A stretch of 64,000 nt of DNA from Aeromonas schubertii (GCF_000820105.1 NZ_CDDB01000028.1:1-64000), one strand, 5' to 3'. Positions 15,275-25,034 are shown, counted from the stretch's first letter. Numbers and translations: made by a program. The notes: generated by a model not told the origin, from the sequence alone.

Positions 15275-16321
15275 ATGAACAAACCGCTCGTGACCGCCCT
15301 GGCCGTGATGGCCAGCCTGCAACCGGCCCTGGCTGCCGACTCCCTCGCAAAGATTGAACAGGCCGCCCGTCAGGAGGGCCAGCTCTACAGCATCGGCATG
15401 CCCGACAGCTGGGCCAACTGGAAGGATACCTGGCAGCAGATCGGCAGCACCTATGGCATCAAGCACCAGGACACCGACATGAGCTCGGCCCAGGAGATCG
15501 CCAAGTTCGCCGCCGAGAAAGAGAACGCCACCGCCGACATCGGCGACGTGGGCGGTGCCTTCGGACCGGTCGCGGTGCAGCAGGGGGTCACCCAGCCCTA
15601 CAAGCCCTCCACCTGGTCCGACATTCCGAACTGGGCCAAGGACGCCGACGGCCACTGGATGCTGGCCTACACCGGTACCATCGCCTTCCTCATCAACAAG
15701 GATCTGGTCAAGAAGAACCCCACCTCCTGGACCTCCCTGCTCGATGGCAGCTACAAGGTGACCCTGGGGGATGTGGGGGTCGCCTCCCAGGCCAACAACG
15801 GCGTGCTGGCGGCGGCTTTTGCCACCGGTGGCAGCGAGAAAAATCTCAAACCGGCGCTGGACTTGTTCGGCAAGCTGGCCCAGCAGGGCAGGCTGTCGCT
15901 CAACGACCCTTCCATCGCCAATATCGAGAAGGGTGAGGTGGAAGTGGGGGTGCTGTGGGACTTCAACGCGCTCAACTACCGCGACCAGATCGATCCCAAG
16001 AAGTTTGATGTGGTGATCCCGAGCGACGGCTCTGTGATGGCGGGCTACACCACCATCATCAACAAGTGGGCCAAGAACCCCAACGCCGCCAAGCTGGCCC
16101 GTGAATACATCCTCTCGGATGCCGGCCAGATCAACCTGGCCCGTGGCTACGCCCGCCCCATCCGCAGCAACGTGGTGCTGCCGGAGGAGGTCAAGGCCAA
16201 GCTGCTGCCGGCCGAGCAGTACGCCAGCGCCAAGCCGGTGACCGATCAGGCCGCCTGGGAGCAGAGCTCCAAGGCCCTGCCGCGCCAGTGGCAGGAAAGC
16301 GTCATGATCCACATGCAGTAA
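15275..16321 (+). CDS. ABC transporter periplasmic binding protein, organophosphorus candidate
   Basis: A 348-residue extracellular binding protein of the Fe(III)/polyamine/2-aminoethylphosphonate type (family 1-like), with a signal peptide over about residues 1-21 (ending PALA). Recognisable parts are the N-terminal lobe (EGQLYSIGMPDSWANWKDTW), the DIGDVGG hinge region and the C-terminal YILSDAGQINLARGYARPI common to this class. Two adjacent ATGs exist; 15275 has the better spacing from AAGGA. It is the first gene of a six-gene operon with its own permeases, ATPase and two phosphatase-type enzymes. The ligand is inferred to be a phosphate ester or phosphonate from that context and the PHO boxes, not from its own residues. 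Confidence 0.85.
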   Translation: MNKPLVTALAVMASLQPALAADSLAKIEQAARQEGQLYSIGMPDSWANWKDTWQQIGSTYGIKHQDTDMSSAQEIAKFAAEKENATADIGDVGGAFGPVAVQQGVTQPYKPSTWSDIPNWAKDADGHWMLAYTGTIAFLINKDLVKKNPTSWTSLLDGSYKVTLGDVGVASQANNGVLAAAFATGGSEKNLKPALDLFGKLAQQGRLSLNDPSIANIEKGEVEVGVLWDFNALNYRDQIDPKKFDVVIPSDGSVMAGYTTIINKWAKNPNAAKLAREYILSDAGQINLARGYARPIRSNVVLPEEVKAKLLPAEQYASAKPVTDQAAWEQSSKALPRQWQESVMIHMQ

Positions 16322-16331
16322 GGAGCCCATG

Positions 16332-17147
16332 ATGCGACACAAGGTCATCCTGGTGTTGGTGGACGGCCTGTCGGCCAGGGTAGCCCATGGCATGGGCTAC
16401 CTTGCCGCCCTGGTGGCGGCGGGGCAGGGGAGTCATCATCGCCTCGCGTGCGAGCTACCCTCCCTCTCGCGCCCCCTCTACGAATGTCTGCTGACCGGGG
16501 CCAATCCGGTACAAAGTGGCATCACCCATAACGGGGTGAGCCGTCTCTCGACCCAGACCTCCCTCTTTCATCTGGCCACCCGCCAGGGGCGGCGCACCGC
16601 GGCCGCCGCCTACCACTGGGTGAGCGAGCTCTACAATGCAAGTCCCTGGCAGGTACATCATCGCGTCACCGACGACGAGGGCCTGCCCATTCAACACGGC
16701 CTGTTTTACTGGGATGACGGTTACCCAGACAGCCACCTGCTGGCGGATGCCGAGGCCCTGCGCGCCCGCCACGATCCTGACTTCCTGCTGGTGCACCCCA
16801 TGGGGGTGGACGACGCGGGCCACCGCTTCGGGCTGGGTAGCCCCGAGTATCGCAACAGTGCCCGGCGCATGGATGTGCTGCTGGCGGCCGTGTTGCCCCA
16901 CTGGCTGGCCGCCGGCTATCAGGTGGTGGTCACCGCCGATCACGGCATGAACGAGGATGGCAGCCACGGCGGCACCCTGGACGACGAGCGCCAGGTGCCC
17001 CTCTGGCTGCTGGGTGAGGCGTTTGATCACGGCGCCGCGGCGCAGCCCATCCCCCAGACCGCCCTGTGCGGGCTGCTGGCCGATCTCATGGGGCTCGAGC
17101 ACGACAAGTCGTCGCTCCCCTGGCTGCTGGCACGGGAGGGAGTATGA
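16332..17147 (+). CDS. Cytosolic alkaline-phosphatase-superfamily hydrolase (NPP/phosphonoacetate-hydrolase-like)
   Basis: A 271-residue hydrolase of the alkaline phosphatase superfamily, nearer to nucleotide pyrophosphatase/phosphodiesterase and PhnA-type enzymes than to PhoA. Visible elements are the first metal aspartate (LVDG, D11), a probable nucleophile in LPSLSRPLYECLLTG (S46, where relatives often have Thr), the metal pair VDDAGH, the TADHGM motif and a final GSHGG histidine. It has no signal peptide, so it acts on imported substrate. ATG 16332 has better spacing than ATG 16329; the ribosome site overlaps the stop of the binding-protein gene. With the HAD phosphatase at the end of the operon it suggests diester (or phosphonate) cleavage followed by release of phosphate. 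Confidence 0.82.
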   Translation: MRHKVILVLVDGLSARVAHGMGYLAALVAAGQGSHHRLACELPSLSRPLYECLLTGANPVQSGITHNGVSRLSTQTSLFHLATRQGRRTAAAAYHWVSELYNASPWQVHHRVTDDEGLPIQHGLFYWDDGYPDSHLLADAEALRARHDPDFLLVHPMGVDDAGHRFGLGSPEYRNSARRMDVLLAAVLPHWLAAGYQVVVTADHGMNEDGSHGGTLDDERQVPLWLLGEAFDHGAAAQPIPQTALCGLLADLMGLEHDKSSLPWLLAREGV

Positions 17148-18058
17148 CCTCACATCACGATATCGCGGTGGACGCGGTGACGATCGCGTCGCCCGTCACG
17201 GTAAAGGTGGGGCGCCCGGCGCGCCGCTGGCTCCCGTATATCTGGCTGCTGCCCTTTGCCGCGCTGTTCTTGCTGTTTCAGGTGGCGCCGCTGGTTTGGG
17301 TGCTGGTGGGTAGCCTGCAGACTCCGGACGGGGTGGGGCTTGCTCACTATCGCGCGATTTGGGATTCCCCCTTCTATCGCCAGTCGTTTGGCAACTCGCT
17401 CAAGATTGGCCTCTGGTCGAGCCTGCTTGGGCTTTCCATCGCCACCCTGGGGGCGGCGGCCCTGCGCCACAGCAGCGAGCGGGTGCGCCGGGTGATGCTC
17501 GCCTTTGTCACCATGACCGGCAATTTCAGCGGCGTGCCCCTGGCGTTTGCCTTCATCATAGTGCTCGGGGTCAACGGCGCCCTGACCCTGCTGCTGCGCC
17601 AGTGGGGAGTGATCGAGGGGTTTAACCTCTACTCGGGCAGCGGCCTCATCCTCATCTACACCTATTTCCAGATCCCCCTGGCGCTGCTGCTGCTCTATCC
17701 GGCGTTCGACGCCCTGCAAGACGACTGGCGCGATGCGGCGGCCCTGCTCGGGGCATCCCGCGCCCGCTATGTGTGGCACGTGGCCCTGCCGGTGCTGACC
17801 CCGGCGCTGCTGGCCACCTTCATCATCCTGCTCGCCAACGCGGTGGGGGCCTATGCCTCGGCCTATGCACTCACTACGGGTAACTTCAACCTGGTGACCA
17901 TCCGCATCGCGAGCCTGGTATCGGGGGATATCTTCCTCGAGCCCAACCTCGCCGCTGCGCTGGCGGTGTGGCTGATGGCCGCGCTGACCCTGGTCACGGC
18001 GCTCAACCAGTGGCTTATTCGCCGTGCCCAACGCTTCAAGGAGGCCGCCCATGGCTAA
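17144..18058 (+). CDS. ABC transporter permease (first of two)
   Basis: A 304-residue inner-membrane permease of the spermidine/putrescine/2-aminoethylphosphonate class. A hydrophilic N-terminal 30 residues precede several hydrophobic helices. The ATPase-contacting EAA loop is visible as DDWRDAAALLGASRARYVWHV around residues 203-223. It starts at ATG 17144, whose ATGA overlaps the stop of the hydrolase gene. It should form a heterodimer with the next permease. The first helix (WLPYIWLLPFAALFLLF) is typical of the PotB-like member of such pairs. Confidence 0.92.
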   Translation: MTSHHDIAVDAVTIASPVTVKVGRPARRWLPYIWLLPFAALFLLFQVAPLVWVLVGSLQTPDGVGLAHYRAIWDSPFYRQSFGNSLKIGLWSSLLGLSIATLGAAALRHSSERVRRVMLAFVTMTGNFSGVPLAFAFIIVLGVNGALTLLLRQWGVIEGFNLYSGSGLILIYTYFQIPLALLLLYPAFDALQDDWRDAAALLGASRARYVWHVALPVLTPALLATFIILLANAVGAYASAYALTTGNFNLVTIRIASLVSGDIFLEPNLAAALAVWLMAALTLVTALNQWLIRRAQRFKEAAHG

Positions 18059-18860
18059 TGCGTCCCTCTCTCATGGCGCGCGTCCCCACGCGCTGACTAC
18101 CCCGGCACCGCGCTGGGCCCGCGCCAGCCTGTGGGCCCTGACCGCCGTGCTGGTGTTGCCCCTGCTCGCCACCCTGGTCTACTCCCTGTCGACCCGCTGG
18201 GGGGCGACTCTGCTACCGGACGATCTGACCCTGGCCTGGTATGGCAAGCTGTGGAGCGATCCGCGCTTTCTCGCCGCCTTTGGCCGCAGCCTGCTGGTCT
18301 GCTTCGGGACCCTGGCGCTCGGTACCCTGGTGCTGGTGCCTCTGGTGCTGGTCATCTTCTACCATGCGCCGCGCCTCGATCCCTGGATGAACCTGCTGAT
18401 CCTGGTGCCCTTCGCCGTGCCTCCCGTGGTCTCGTCGGTGGGGCTCTTGCAGATCTATGCCGACACCCTGGTCGGTACCCCCTGGATCCTCATCGGTACC
18501 TGGTTCACCATCATGCTCCCCTTCATGTACCGGGCGCTGGCCAACAACCTGCAGGCCATTGCGCTCAAAGACCTGATGGATGCGGCGCACCTGCTTGGCG
18601 CCTCTACGCCGGTCGCCTTCGTGCAAGTGGTGCTGCCGTGTCTTCGCAAGGGGCTGCTCTCGGCCCTGTTCCTGTCGCTCTCGTTCCTGCTCGGGGAGTT
18701 CGTGTTCGCCAACATGCTGGTGGGCACCCGCTACGAGACGCTGCAGGTCTACCTCTACAACATGCGCTCCACCTCGGGTCACTTCACCAGTGCCCTGGTG
18801 ATGAGCTACTTCCTGCTGACCCTGGTGCTCACCTGGGCGGCCAACCGTTTCAGTCGGTGA
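18051..18860 (+). CDS. ABC transporter permease (second of two)
   Basis: A 269-residue PotC-like permease, partner of the preceding one. The first membrane helix is near residues 24-45, and the EAA loop appears as KDLMDAAHLLGASTPVAFVQV (about residues 173-193). It begins at ATG 18051, eight bases inside the upstream gene, with AAGGAGG just before it, so the two permeases are translationally coupled and probably made in equal amounts. Six bases separate it from the ATPase gene. Confidence 0.92.
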   Translation: MANASLSHGARPHALTTPAPRWARASLWALTAVLVLPLLATLVYSLSTRWGATLLPDDLTLAWYGKLWSDPRFLAAFGRSLLVCFGTLALGTLVLVPLVLVIFYHAPRLDPWMNLLILVPFAVPPVVSSVGLLQIYADTLVGTPWILIGTWFTIMLPFMYRALANNLQAIALKDLMDAAHLLGASTPVAFVQVVLPCLRKGLLSALFLSLSFLLGEFVFANMLVGTRYETLQVYLYNMRSTSGHFTSALVMSYFLLTLVLTWAANRFSR

Positions 18861-18866
18861 CATCCC

Positions 18867-19877
18867 ATGTTTCATCTCGAAGTGAGTCAACTGCACAAGT
18901 CCTACGGCGACACCCCGGTGTTTGCCGGCATCGAGTTCGGTATCCGCAAGGGGGAGCTCATCACCCTGCTCGGCCCGTCGGGTTGCGGCAAGTCGACCCT
19001 GCTGCGGGCCATCGCCGGCTTGACCGAGGTCGACGGCGGGCGGATCCAGGTGGCGGGGGAGGAGATCACCCATTTGGCGCCGCAAAAGCGCGGCATCGGC
19101 ATGGTGTTTCAGAGCTATGCCCTGTTCCCCACCATGACGGTCTATGACAACGTCGCCTTTGGCCTGCGTATGAAGCCGCAGCCCGGGCGCGATCTCGACA
19201 AGGCCGTGCGCGAGGCCCTCGAGCTGGTGGAGCTCACCCAGTTGGCCGAACGCTATCCGGCGGCCCTCTCCGGGGGCCAGCGCCAACGGGTGGCCCTGGC
19301 CCGCGCCCTGGTGGTGCGCCCGCGCATCCTGCTGCTCGACGAGCCCCTCTCGGCACTGGATGCGCGCATCCGCCGGGTATTGCGCAGCCAAATTCGCGAC
19401 ATAGTGCGCCAACTCGAGCTCACCACCCTGTTTGTCACCCACGATCAGGAGGAGGCGATGACCCTCTCGGATCGGGTCTTCCTGATGGAGAAGGGAAGCA
19501 TCATCCAGGCCGGCACTCCGGAGGAGATCTACACCCGGCCGGCGAGCCGCTTCGTGGCGGGCTTTATGGGCAGCTACAACCTGCTCGAGCCCGAGGTGGC
19601 CAGCCGCCTGCTGGGGCGGCACTTTGAGCGCGCCGTGGCCCTGCGCCCCGAGACCCTGAGCCTGGCCCAGTGCGCCACCGAAGGGGAGGGATGGCGGGTG
19701 CTGCCCAGCGTGGTGGAGGAGGCGCAACTCCTTGGCAACGTGGTACGCTACCGGGTGCGCTGCGGTGACACCGACTTCACCGTCGATGTCCTCAATCGCA
19801 GCGCCAAGGAGTTACACCCCGTGGGGCGCCCGCTGCAGCTGGTGGTTCCCCTCGACCAATTGTGTGAGGTGGCATGA
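18867..19877 (+). CDS. ABC transporter ATP-binding protein
   Basis: A 336-residue ATPase of the PotA/UgpC/CysA type that powers the two preceding permeases. It has Walker A (GPSGCGKST), Q-loop (VFQSYALFP), signature (LSGGQRQR), Walker B (ILLLDEPLSALD) and switch histidine (FVTHDQEEA). The C-terminal 100 residues (from about GFMGSYNLLEPEVA) form a regulatory TOBE-like domain. Its stop overlaps the start of the HAD phosphatase gene (ATGA), which ties that enzyme to the transporter. Confidence 0.94.
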   Translation: MFHLEVSQLHKSYGDTPVFAGIEFGIRKGELITLLGPSGCGKSTLLRAIAGLTEVDGGRIQVAGEEITHLAPQKRGIGMVFQSYALFPTMTVYDNVAFGLRMKPQPGRDLDKAVREALELVELTQLAERYPAALSGGQRQRVALARALVVRPRILLLDEPLSALDARIRRVLRSQIRDIVRQLELTTLFVTHDQEEAMTLSDRVFLMEKGSIIQAGTPEEIYTRPASRFVAGFMGSYNLLEPEVASRLLGRHFERAVALRPETLSLAQCATEGEGWRVLPSVVEEAQLLGNVVRYRVRCGDTDFTVDVLNRSAKELHPVGRPLQLVVPLDQLCEVA

Positions 19878-20521
19878 TGGCCCTGGCCCTGTTTGATCTC
19901 GATGAAACCCTGCTGCGCGGCGACAGCGCCAGTCTCTGGCTCGAATATCTGGTGGAGCAGGAGTTGGCCCCGGCCGACATGATTGCCCGCGAGCAGGCCA
20001 TGATGAACCTCTACCATCAGGGCAAGCTGGACATGCATGACTACATGGCCTTCACCCTGACGCCGCTGGCCGGCAAGTCCCGCGACTGGGTCGACGGCCA
20101 CTGCCAGCGCTTTTGCGAGCAGTGGCTGCTGCCGCGTCTCTACCCGCAGGGGCTCGAGCGCATCGACTGGCACCGGGGGCGGGGTGATACCCTGGTGCTC
20201 ATCTCCGCCTCGGGGGAGCACCTGGTCGCCCCCATGGCGCGCCATCTGGGGATGGAGCACTGTATCGCCATCAACTTGGACGAGTGCGATGGGCGCCTCA
20301 CCGGCCAGACCCGCGGCGTCCTGAGTTTTCGTGAGGGCAAGGTGGCACGCCTTCGCGAGCGCTTTGGGGAGGCGGCCAGCACCGGCAGCTTTGCCTACAG
20401 CGATTCGATGAACGATCTTCCCATGCTGGAGTGGGCCACCTTTCCCCATGCCACCAACCCGGCCAAGGCCTTGCGCGAGCTGGCGAGGGCGAGGTATTGG
20501 CCGGTGCTGGAGTGGTTGTAA
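19874..20521 (+). CDS. HAD-IB family phosphatase, last gene of the transporter operon
   Basis: A 215-residue haloacid-dehalogenase-type phosphatase of subfamily IB, related to SerB-like phosphomonoesterases. Motif I is LFDLDETLL (D8 nucleophile, D10 acid/base), motif II is VLISASGEH, the motif III lysine is in FREGKVARL and motif IV is YSDSMNDLP. A helical cap follows motif I, as usual in IB members. There is no signal peptide. The overlap with the ATPase gene implies a joint role: removing phosphate from a monoester delivered by the transporter or produced by the operon's other hydrolase. Phosphonoacetaldehyde hydrolase is unlikely because the sequence around motif I is quite different. Confidence 0.87.
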   Translation: MMALALFDLDETLLRGDSASLWLEYLVEQELAPADMIAREQAMMNLYHQGKLDMHDYMAFTLTPLAGKSRDWVDGHCQRFCEQWLLPRLYPQGLERIDWHRGRGDTLVLISASGEHLVAPMARHLGMEHCIAINLDECDGRLTGQTRGVLSFREGKVARLRERFGEAASTGSFAYSDSMNDLPMLEWATFPHATNPAKALRELARARYWPVLEWL

Positions 20522-20524
20522 AGC

Positions 20525-20551
20525 AAAAGGGCCCACAAGGGCCCTTCTTTT
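20525..20551 (+). terminator. Rho-independent terminator after the HAD phosphatase
   Basis: AAGGGCCC-ACAA-GGGCCCTT followed by CTTTT, four bases after the stop codon. It separates the organophosphorus operon from the downstream genes. Confidence 0.85.
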
Positions 20552-20706
20552 GATGTGAGCCCCCCGGCAAGGGGGGCGATATCGCACCGGTCATGTACTT
20601 CATTACCCGTCGTTCCACGCCCGTCAGGGGTCATTGGTACCGGGTGCACAGGCTTTGCCCTCTTTGTGCATAAAAATGCAGTCATGGCCGGTGGTGCCCC
20701 GCGGGC

Positions 20707-20910
20707 TTAATGGTGCTGGCAGAGGTGCCTTGCACTCAGGTAGTAGCGGTGATTCCCTTCCGGATCGATCAACACTCTTGCCACCAGTTCATCGCGACGA
20801 TGGTATTCCCACCCCTGTTCGAATGGCTCAAATGAGGCATCTATACCCAAAATAGTGAGATATTCGTGAAACTGGCTGGCGTTACCGATTTCGGTCAGGG
20901 TCCACTTCAT
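20707..20910 (-). CDS. Small uncharacterised protein
   Basis: A 67-residue protein with no recognised domain. It starts MKWTLTEIGNASQFHEYL and contains RDELVARVLIDPEGNHRYYL. It is soluble and His/Tyr-rich at the C terminus. The start at 20910 is supported by AAGGAG seven bases upstream; a longer frame to 21081 would run through the pst promoter and looks non-coding. The gene stands alone, divergent from pstC. It is probably real because of the ribosome site and protein-like composition. Confidence 0.6.
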   Translation of the reverse strand: MKWTLTEIGNASQFHEYLTILGIDASFEPFEQGWEYHRRDELVARVLIDPEGNHRYYLSARHLCQHH

Positions 20911-21063
20911 CGCTGCACTCCTTGCATCGAGGTTACCAGAGAATAGTAGGATCACTTTATGAACCTGGTGTGACCGGATATTGATGCTAATCATTTTTAC
21001 TGCACTTTTATTCTGGTCTGAGCTCTGATCTTGTGGGGTTCCCAAGGGGAGGGGATGTCCACC

Positions 21064-21097
21064 GTGTAACATTAGTGTCATCTAACGGCCATATAAT
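21064..21097 (+). promoter_or_regulatory. PHO box and -10 of the pst operon
   Basis: GTGTAAC-ATTA-GTGTCAT (21064-21081) is a PhoB heptamer pair with 4-bp spacing. Exactly 10 bp later is a perfect -10, TATAAT (21092-21097), and there is no -35. This is the textbook layout of a PhoB-activated promoter and lies 33 bp before the pstC start codon. Confidence 0.8.
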
Positions 21098-21129
21098 CGG
21101 GCGCAAGCTAACCCTTCTCGAGGTCTTGC

Positions 21130-23367
21130 ATGTCATCGGAAACAATCGCCCTGGCCATGGCGGGCAGCAGAAAACGCCGGGTCAAGGACAAACTGGCCAA
21201 GTACAGCGTCACCATAGGGGGATCCCTGGTTCTGGTGGCGCTGCTGCTCATCTTCTTTTACCTCCTCTATGTGGTGAAGCCTATCTTCCACAGCGCGTCG
21301 ATGGAGGCCGCCGGCACCATCACGTTACCGGCCAAGGGCAAGACGGTCTGGCTCGGCAGTGAAGAGCAAAACGAGATCGGTTTTCGCTTCGGCGACGAGG
21401 GGCAGGTGAGCTTCTTTGCCCTGCAGGGCAAAAATGGTTTCAAGGGGGGGCAGCTTATCTCCCAGTCCCAGCTCCCCTTGCCCGTCACCAGCGTCACCCG
21501 CTCTCACGGGGATGAAGAGGCGATCGTCTACGGTCTGCAAGATGGTCGTGTGCTCGCGCTGCGCCCCGCCTTCGCCGTCAGCTACCCCAACGATACCCGC
21601 GTCATCGCGCCCGAGCTTAAATATCCCTTTGGTGAAGAGCCCATGGTGGTCGATCCCGAGGGCAAGGCGCTCACCCGCATCGCCTTCGAGGCCAACAGCA
21701 GCAAGCTGGTGGCGGCGGCCCTGACCGAGGATGGGCGCGGCGTCATGACAGTGCTCGCCGGGGAGCAGAACTTCCTCACCGGCGAGACCGAGTGGAGCAG
21801 CAGCAACTACGCCATTCCGACCCTGCCGCGTCACGTGGATCAGATGCTGATGACGCCCAATCAGCGTTATCTCTTCCTGCGCGATGGCAATCGTCTCTCC
21901 GTCTATGACATCCGCAACCCGGATGACATCACCCTGCGCAGCGTGCTGGAGATCAATGCCAAGGGGGGCAATGTGACCCGCGTCTCCCTCCTCTCCGGCG
22001 CCTCTTCCCTGCTGGTCGCCAACGACAACGGTGTCATCTCCCAGTGGTTCGAGGTAGCCCGTGACGGTCAGCGCGAGTTTGCCCATATTCGTGATTTCGG
22101 TGCGACCGGGCCGGTCAACGACATGGCCATGGAGACCCACCGAAAGGGGTTCGTCGCCACCACCGACAAGGGCACGGTCGATATCTTCCACACCACGGGA
22201 GAGACCCGTCTGCTCAGTGAGAAGATGGAGACCGCGGATCTCAACGGTGTGGCGCTCTCGCCGCGCAACAACCTGCTGCTGGTGGAGAAGGGGGACGAGA
22301 TCCGCGTCTTCAACGTGGAGAACGAGCACCCCGAGGTGACCTGGTCTGCTCTCTGGCATGAGGTGTGGTATGAGGGCTATCCCGAGCCCCAGTTTGTCTG
22401 GCAGTCCACCTCCGCCAGCAACGACTTCGAGCCCAAGCTGAGTCTGGTACCACTCGCCTTCGGGACCCTCAAGGCCTCCCTCTATGCCATGCTCTTTGCG
22501 GTGCCCCTGGGTGTGGCCGGCGCCATCTATACCGCCTACTTCATGTCGGCGGGTCTGCGCAAGGTGGTCAAGCCCACGGTCGAGATCATGGCGGCTCTGC
22601 CCACGGTTATCCTGGGGTTCCTGGCCGGTCTCTGGCTCGCCCCCCTGGTGGAGGATCATCTCCCTGGCATCGTCATGCTGCTGATCCTGTTGCCGGCGGG
22701 CATGCTCGCCTCGGCACTGGCCTGGCACTATCTGCCGGAGCGGTGGCGCCAGTGGGTGCCGGAAGGGTGGCAGGCTATCTTGCTGATCCCGGTTCTGCTG
22801 CTGCTCGGCTGGGGAGCCTTCGCCCTGAGCCCGGTCATCGAGAACCTCTTCTTCCACGGTGATACCCGGATCTGGCTGACCAATGACATGGGCATGAAGT
22901 TCGATCAGCGCAATGCACTGGTCGTCGGTATCGCCATGGGCTTTGCGGTCATTCCGACCATCTTCTCCATCGCAGAAGATGCGGTCTTCTCGGTGCCCAA
23001 GCACCTGACCCAGGGCTCACTGGCCCTCGGTGCCACCCCCTGGCAGACCCTGAGCCGTGTGGTGATCCTCACCGCCAGCCCCGGCATCTTCTCTGCCGTC
23101 ATGATGGGCCTGGGGCGTGCCGTGGGCGAGACCATGATAGTGCTAATGGCTACGGGGAATACCCCCATCATGGACTTTTCCATGTTCCAGGGGCTGCGTA
23201 CCCTGGCGGCCAACATCGCGGTGGAAATGCCCGAGTCCGAGGTGGGCAGCTCCCACTACCGGGTGCTCTTCCTCGCGGCCTTCGTCTTGTTCGTCTTCAC
23301 CTTCGTCTTCAACACGCTCGCCGAGTTCATTCGCCAGCGACTGCGTGACAAGTACAGCTCCCTGTAA
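21130..23367 (+). CDS. pstC: Phosphate ABC transporter permease PstC, long form
   Basis: A 745-residue inner-membrane permease for phosphate, much longer than E. coli PstC (about 320). One helix near residues 28-50 is followed by roughly 380 residues of beta-rich extracytoplasmic sequence with recurring short repeats (for example SSLLVANDNGVISQWFEV) resembling a propeller. The permease domain occupies about residues 440-735. The EAA loop is visible in [21 protein letters not shown] and is followed by GLGRAVGETM. Long PstC forms of this kind are known in Vibrio and other marine gammaproteobacteria. It is first in a pstC-pstA-pstB-phoU operon behind a PHO box; no pstS is present in the window. 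Confidence 0.92.
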   Translation: MSSETIALAMAGSRKRRVKDKLAKYSVTIGGSLVLVALLLIFFYLLYVVKPIFHSASMEAAGTITLPAKGKTVWLGSEEQNEIGFRFGDEGQVSFFALQGKNGFKGGQLISQSQLPLPVTSVTRSHGDEEAIVYGLQDGRVLALRPAFAVSYPNDTRVIAPELKYPFGEEPMVVDPEGKALTRIAFEANSSKLVAAALTEDGRGVMTVLAGEQNFLTGETEWSSSNYAIPTLPRHVDQMLMTPNQRYLFLRDGNRLSVYDIRNPDDITLRSVLEINAKGGNVTRVSLLSGASSLLVANDNGVISQWFEVARDGQREFAHIRDFGATGPVNDMAMETHRKGFVATTDKGTVDIFHTTGETRLLSEKMETADLNGVALSPRNNLLLVEKGDEIRVFNVENEHPEVTWSALWHEVWYEGYPEPQFVWQSTSASNDFEPKLSLVPLAFGTLKASLYAMLFAVPLGVAGAIYTAYFMSAGLRKVVKPTVEIMAALPTVILGFLAGLWLAPLVEDHLPGIVMLLILLPAGMLASALAWHYLPERWRQWVPEGWQAILLIPVLLLLGWGAFALSPVIENLFFHGDTRIWLTNDMGMKFDQRNALVVGIAMGFAVIPTIFSIAEDAVFSVPKHLTQGSLALGATPWQTLSRVVILTASPGIFSAVMMGLGRAVGETMIVLMATGNTPIMDFSMFQGLRTLAANIAVEMPESEVGSSHYRVLFLAAFVLFVFTFVFNTLAEFIRQRLRDKYSSL

Positions 23368-23384
23368 GGGCAAGGAATCAAGCA

Positions 23385-25034
23385 ATGGGAAAGTGGTTTA
23401 AATCGGGTACTCCCTGGATCTGGATGACAGCCGGTACCGTCAGCATGAGCCTGGTTGCCGTGCTGGGCCTCCTGCTCCTCATCGGTTGGCGCGGTCTGGT
23501 CTACTTCTGGCCGCACCCCATCTATGAGTGGAAGGTGCAGGATCAGAGCGGCGCTCAGCAGAGCATCATCGGCGAGCTCTACGACGAAGAGATGGTACCG
23601 GTCGAGCGGTTGCGTGCCGCCGGCCTGCCCCTGGCAGGAGAAGAGCGAGAGTCGCTGACCCGCTATCTGGTCAAGACCGGCAACCGGGAGTTTGTGGATC
23701 TCGATTTTCGCTGGATCCTCGAGACCGACATCCTGAGCCGTACCCAGCCGGCGGATCTGGCCATGCTCGAGCGCACCACCAACGGTAACTTCTATGGCAC
23801 CGTGGTCTCCCTCAAGGTCGACGGCCAGGAGGTGGACGGCAGCGATCGCGAGACGCTGGAGCAGGCTATCGCCCGTGCGGTGGGCCTCAATGCAAAGGCG
23901 GACTCCCTGCAGAAGGGGAAGATAGGTGCCATCAACTATCAGCTCGAGAAGATGCGTCTCAAGGAGCGCAAGGCCGAGCTGGAGGGGAACCTGACCCCTG
24001 AGTTCAAGAGCGAGCTCGAGGCCGAGCGTACCCAGTTGCAGGCCGACTACCTGGTGCTGGAGAAGGAGCTCTTCGCCCTGCGTGCCGATGCCGGCCGTGA
24101 CAGCGTCAGTGTCCGTGACATGCGCGGGGAGGTGGTGACCACACCGCTTTCCAAGGTGCTCGACGTCACCTGGCCCAATGAGATGGGGCTCTTCACCAAG
24201 GTGGGTTACTGGTTCCACCAGATAGGCAAGTTCGTGAGCGGCGATCCCCGTGAGGCCAACACCGAGGGGGGGGTCTTCCCGGCCATCTTCGGCACCGTCT
24301 TCATGGTGATCCTGATGGCGATCATAGTGACGCCCCTGGGCGTGGTGGCGGCCGTCTACCTGCACGAATATGCGGGCAAGAACGTGATGACCAAGTTCAT
24401 CCGAATCGCGGTGATCAACCTGGCCGGTGTGCCCTCCATCGTCTACGGGGTGTTTGGCCTGGGCTTCTTCGTCTACACCCTGGGGGGGAGCATCGACCGG
24501 CTCTTCTATCCCGAGGCCCTGCCGAGCCCCACCTTCGGCTCTCCCGGCGTCATCTGGTCGGCCCTGACGCTGGCCATCCTGACCCTGCCGGTGGTGATCG
24601 TCTCCACCGAGGAGGGGCTGGCGCGGATCCCGAGTGCCATTCGTCACGGCTCCCTGGCGCTGGGCGCTACCCAGGCCGAGACCCTGTGGCGCATCGTGCT
24701 GCCCATGGCGAGCCCGGCCATCATGACCGGTCTCATCCTGGCCATCGCCCGTGCGGCGGGAGAGGTCGCCCCCCTGATGCTGGTCGGTGTGGTCAAGCTG
24801 GCGCCGACCCTGCCGGTGGATGGCAACTTCCCTTACTTGCACGTGGAGCGCAAGTTTATGCACCTGGGCTTCCACATCTATGACGTGGGCTTCCAGAGCC
24901 CCAACGTAGAGGCGGCGCGCCCCCTGGTCTATGCCACCTCCTTCTTGCTGGTGACCGTCATCGTGGGGCTGAACCTCACCGCCATCGGCATTCGTAACCA
25001 CTTGCGTGAAAAATTCAAGGCGCTGGATCACTGA
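23385..25034 (+). CDS. pstA: Phosphate ABC transporter permease PstA, long form
   Basis: A 549-residue partner of the long PstC, also extended compared with E. coli PstA (about 300). A first helix lies near residues 13-37. An extracytoplasmic segment of about 250 residues follows, including a strongly charged coiled coil (around residues 160-230, [18 protein letters not shown]). The permease domain is at about 295-540, with the EAA loop in [20 protein letters not shown] and then [14 protein letters not shown]. It begins 17 bp after pstC. The two N-terminal extensions may contact each other or a binding protein outside the membrane. Confidence 0.92.
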   Translation: MGKWFKSGTPWIWMTAGTVSMSLVAVLGLLLLIGWRGLVYFWPHPIYEWKVQDQSGAQQSIIGELYDEEMVPVERLRAAGLPLAGEERESLTRYLVKTGNREFVDLDFRWILETDILSRTQPADLAMLERTTNGNFYGTVVSLKVDGQEVDGSDRETLEQAIARAVGLNAKADSLQKGKIGAINYQLEKMRLKERKAELEGNLTPEFKSELEAERTQLQADYLVLEKELFALRADAGRDSVSVRDMRGEVVTTPLSKVLDVTWPNEMGLFTKVGYWFHQIGKFVSGDPREANTEGGVFPAIFGTVFMVILMAIIVTPLGVVAAVYLHEYAGKNVMTKFIRIAVINLAGVPSIVYGVFGLGFFVYTLGGSIDRLFYPEALPSPTFGSPGVIWSALTLAILTLPVVIVSTEEGLARIPSAIRHGSLALGATQAETLWRIVLPMASPAIMTGLILAIARAAGEVAPLMLVGVVKLAPTLPVDGNFPYLHVERKFMHLGFHIYDVGFQSPNVEAARPLVYATSFLLVTVIVGLNLTAIGIRNHLREKFKALDH

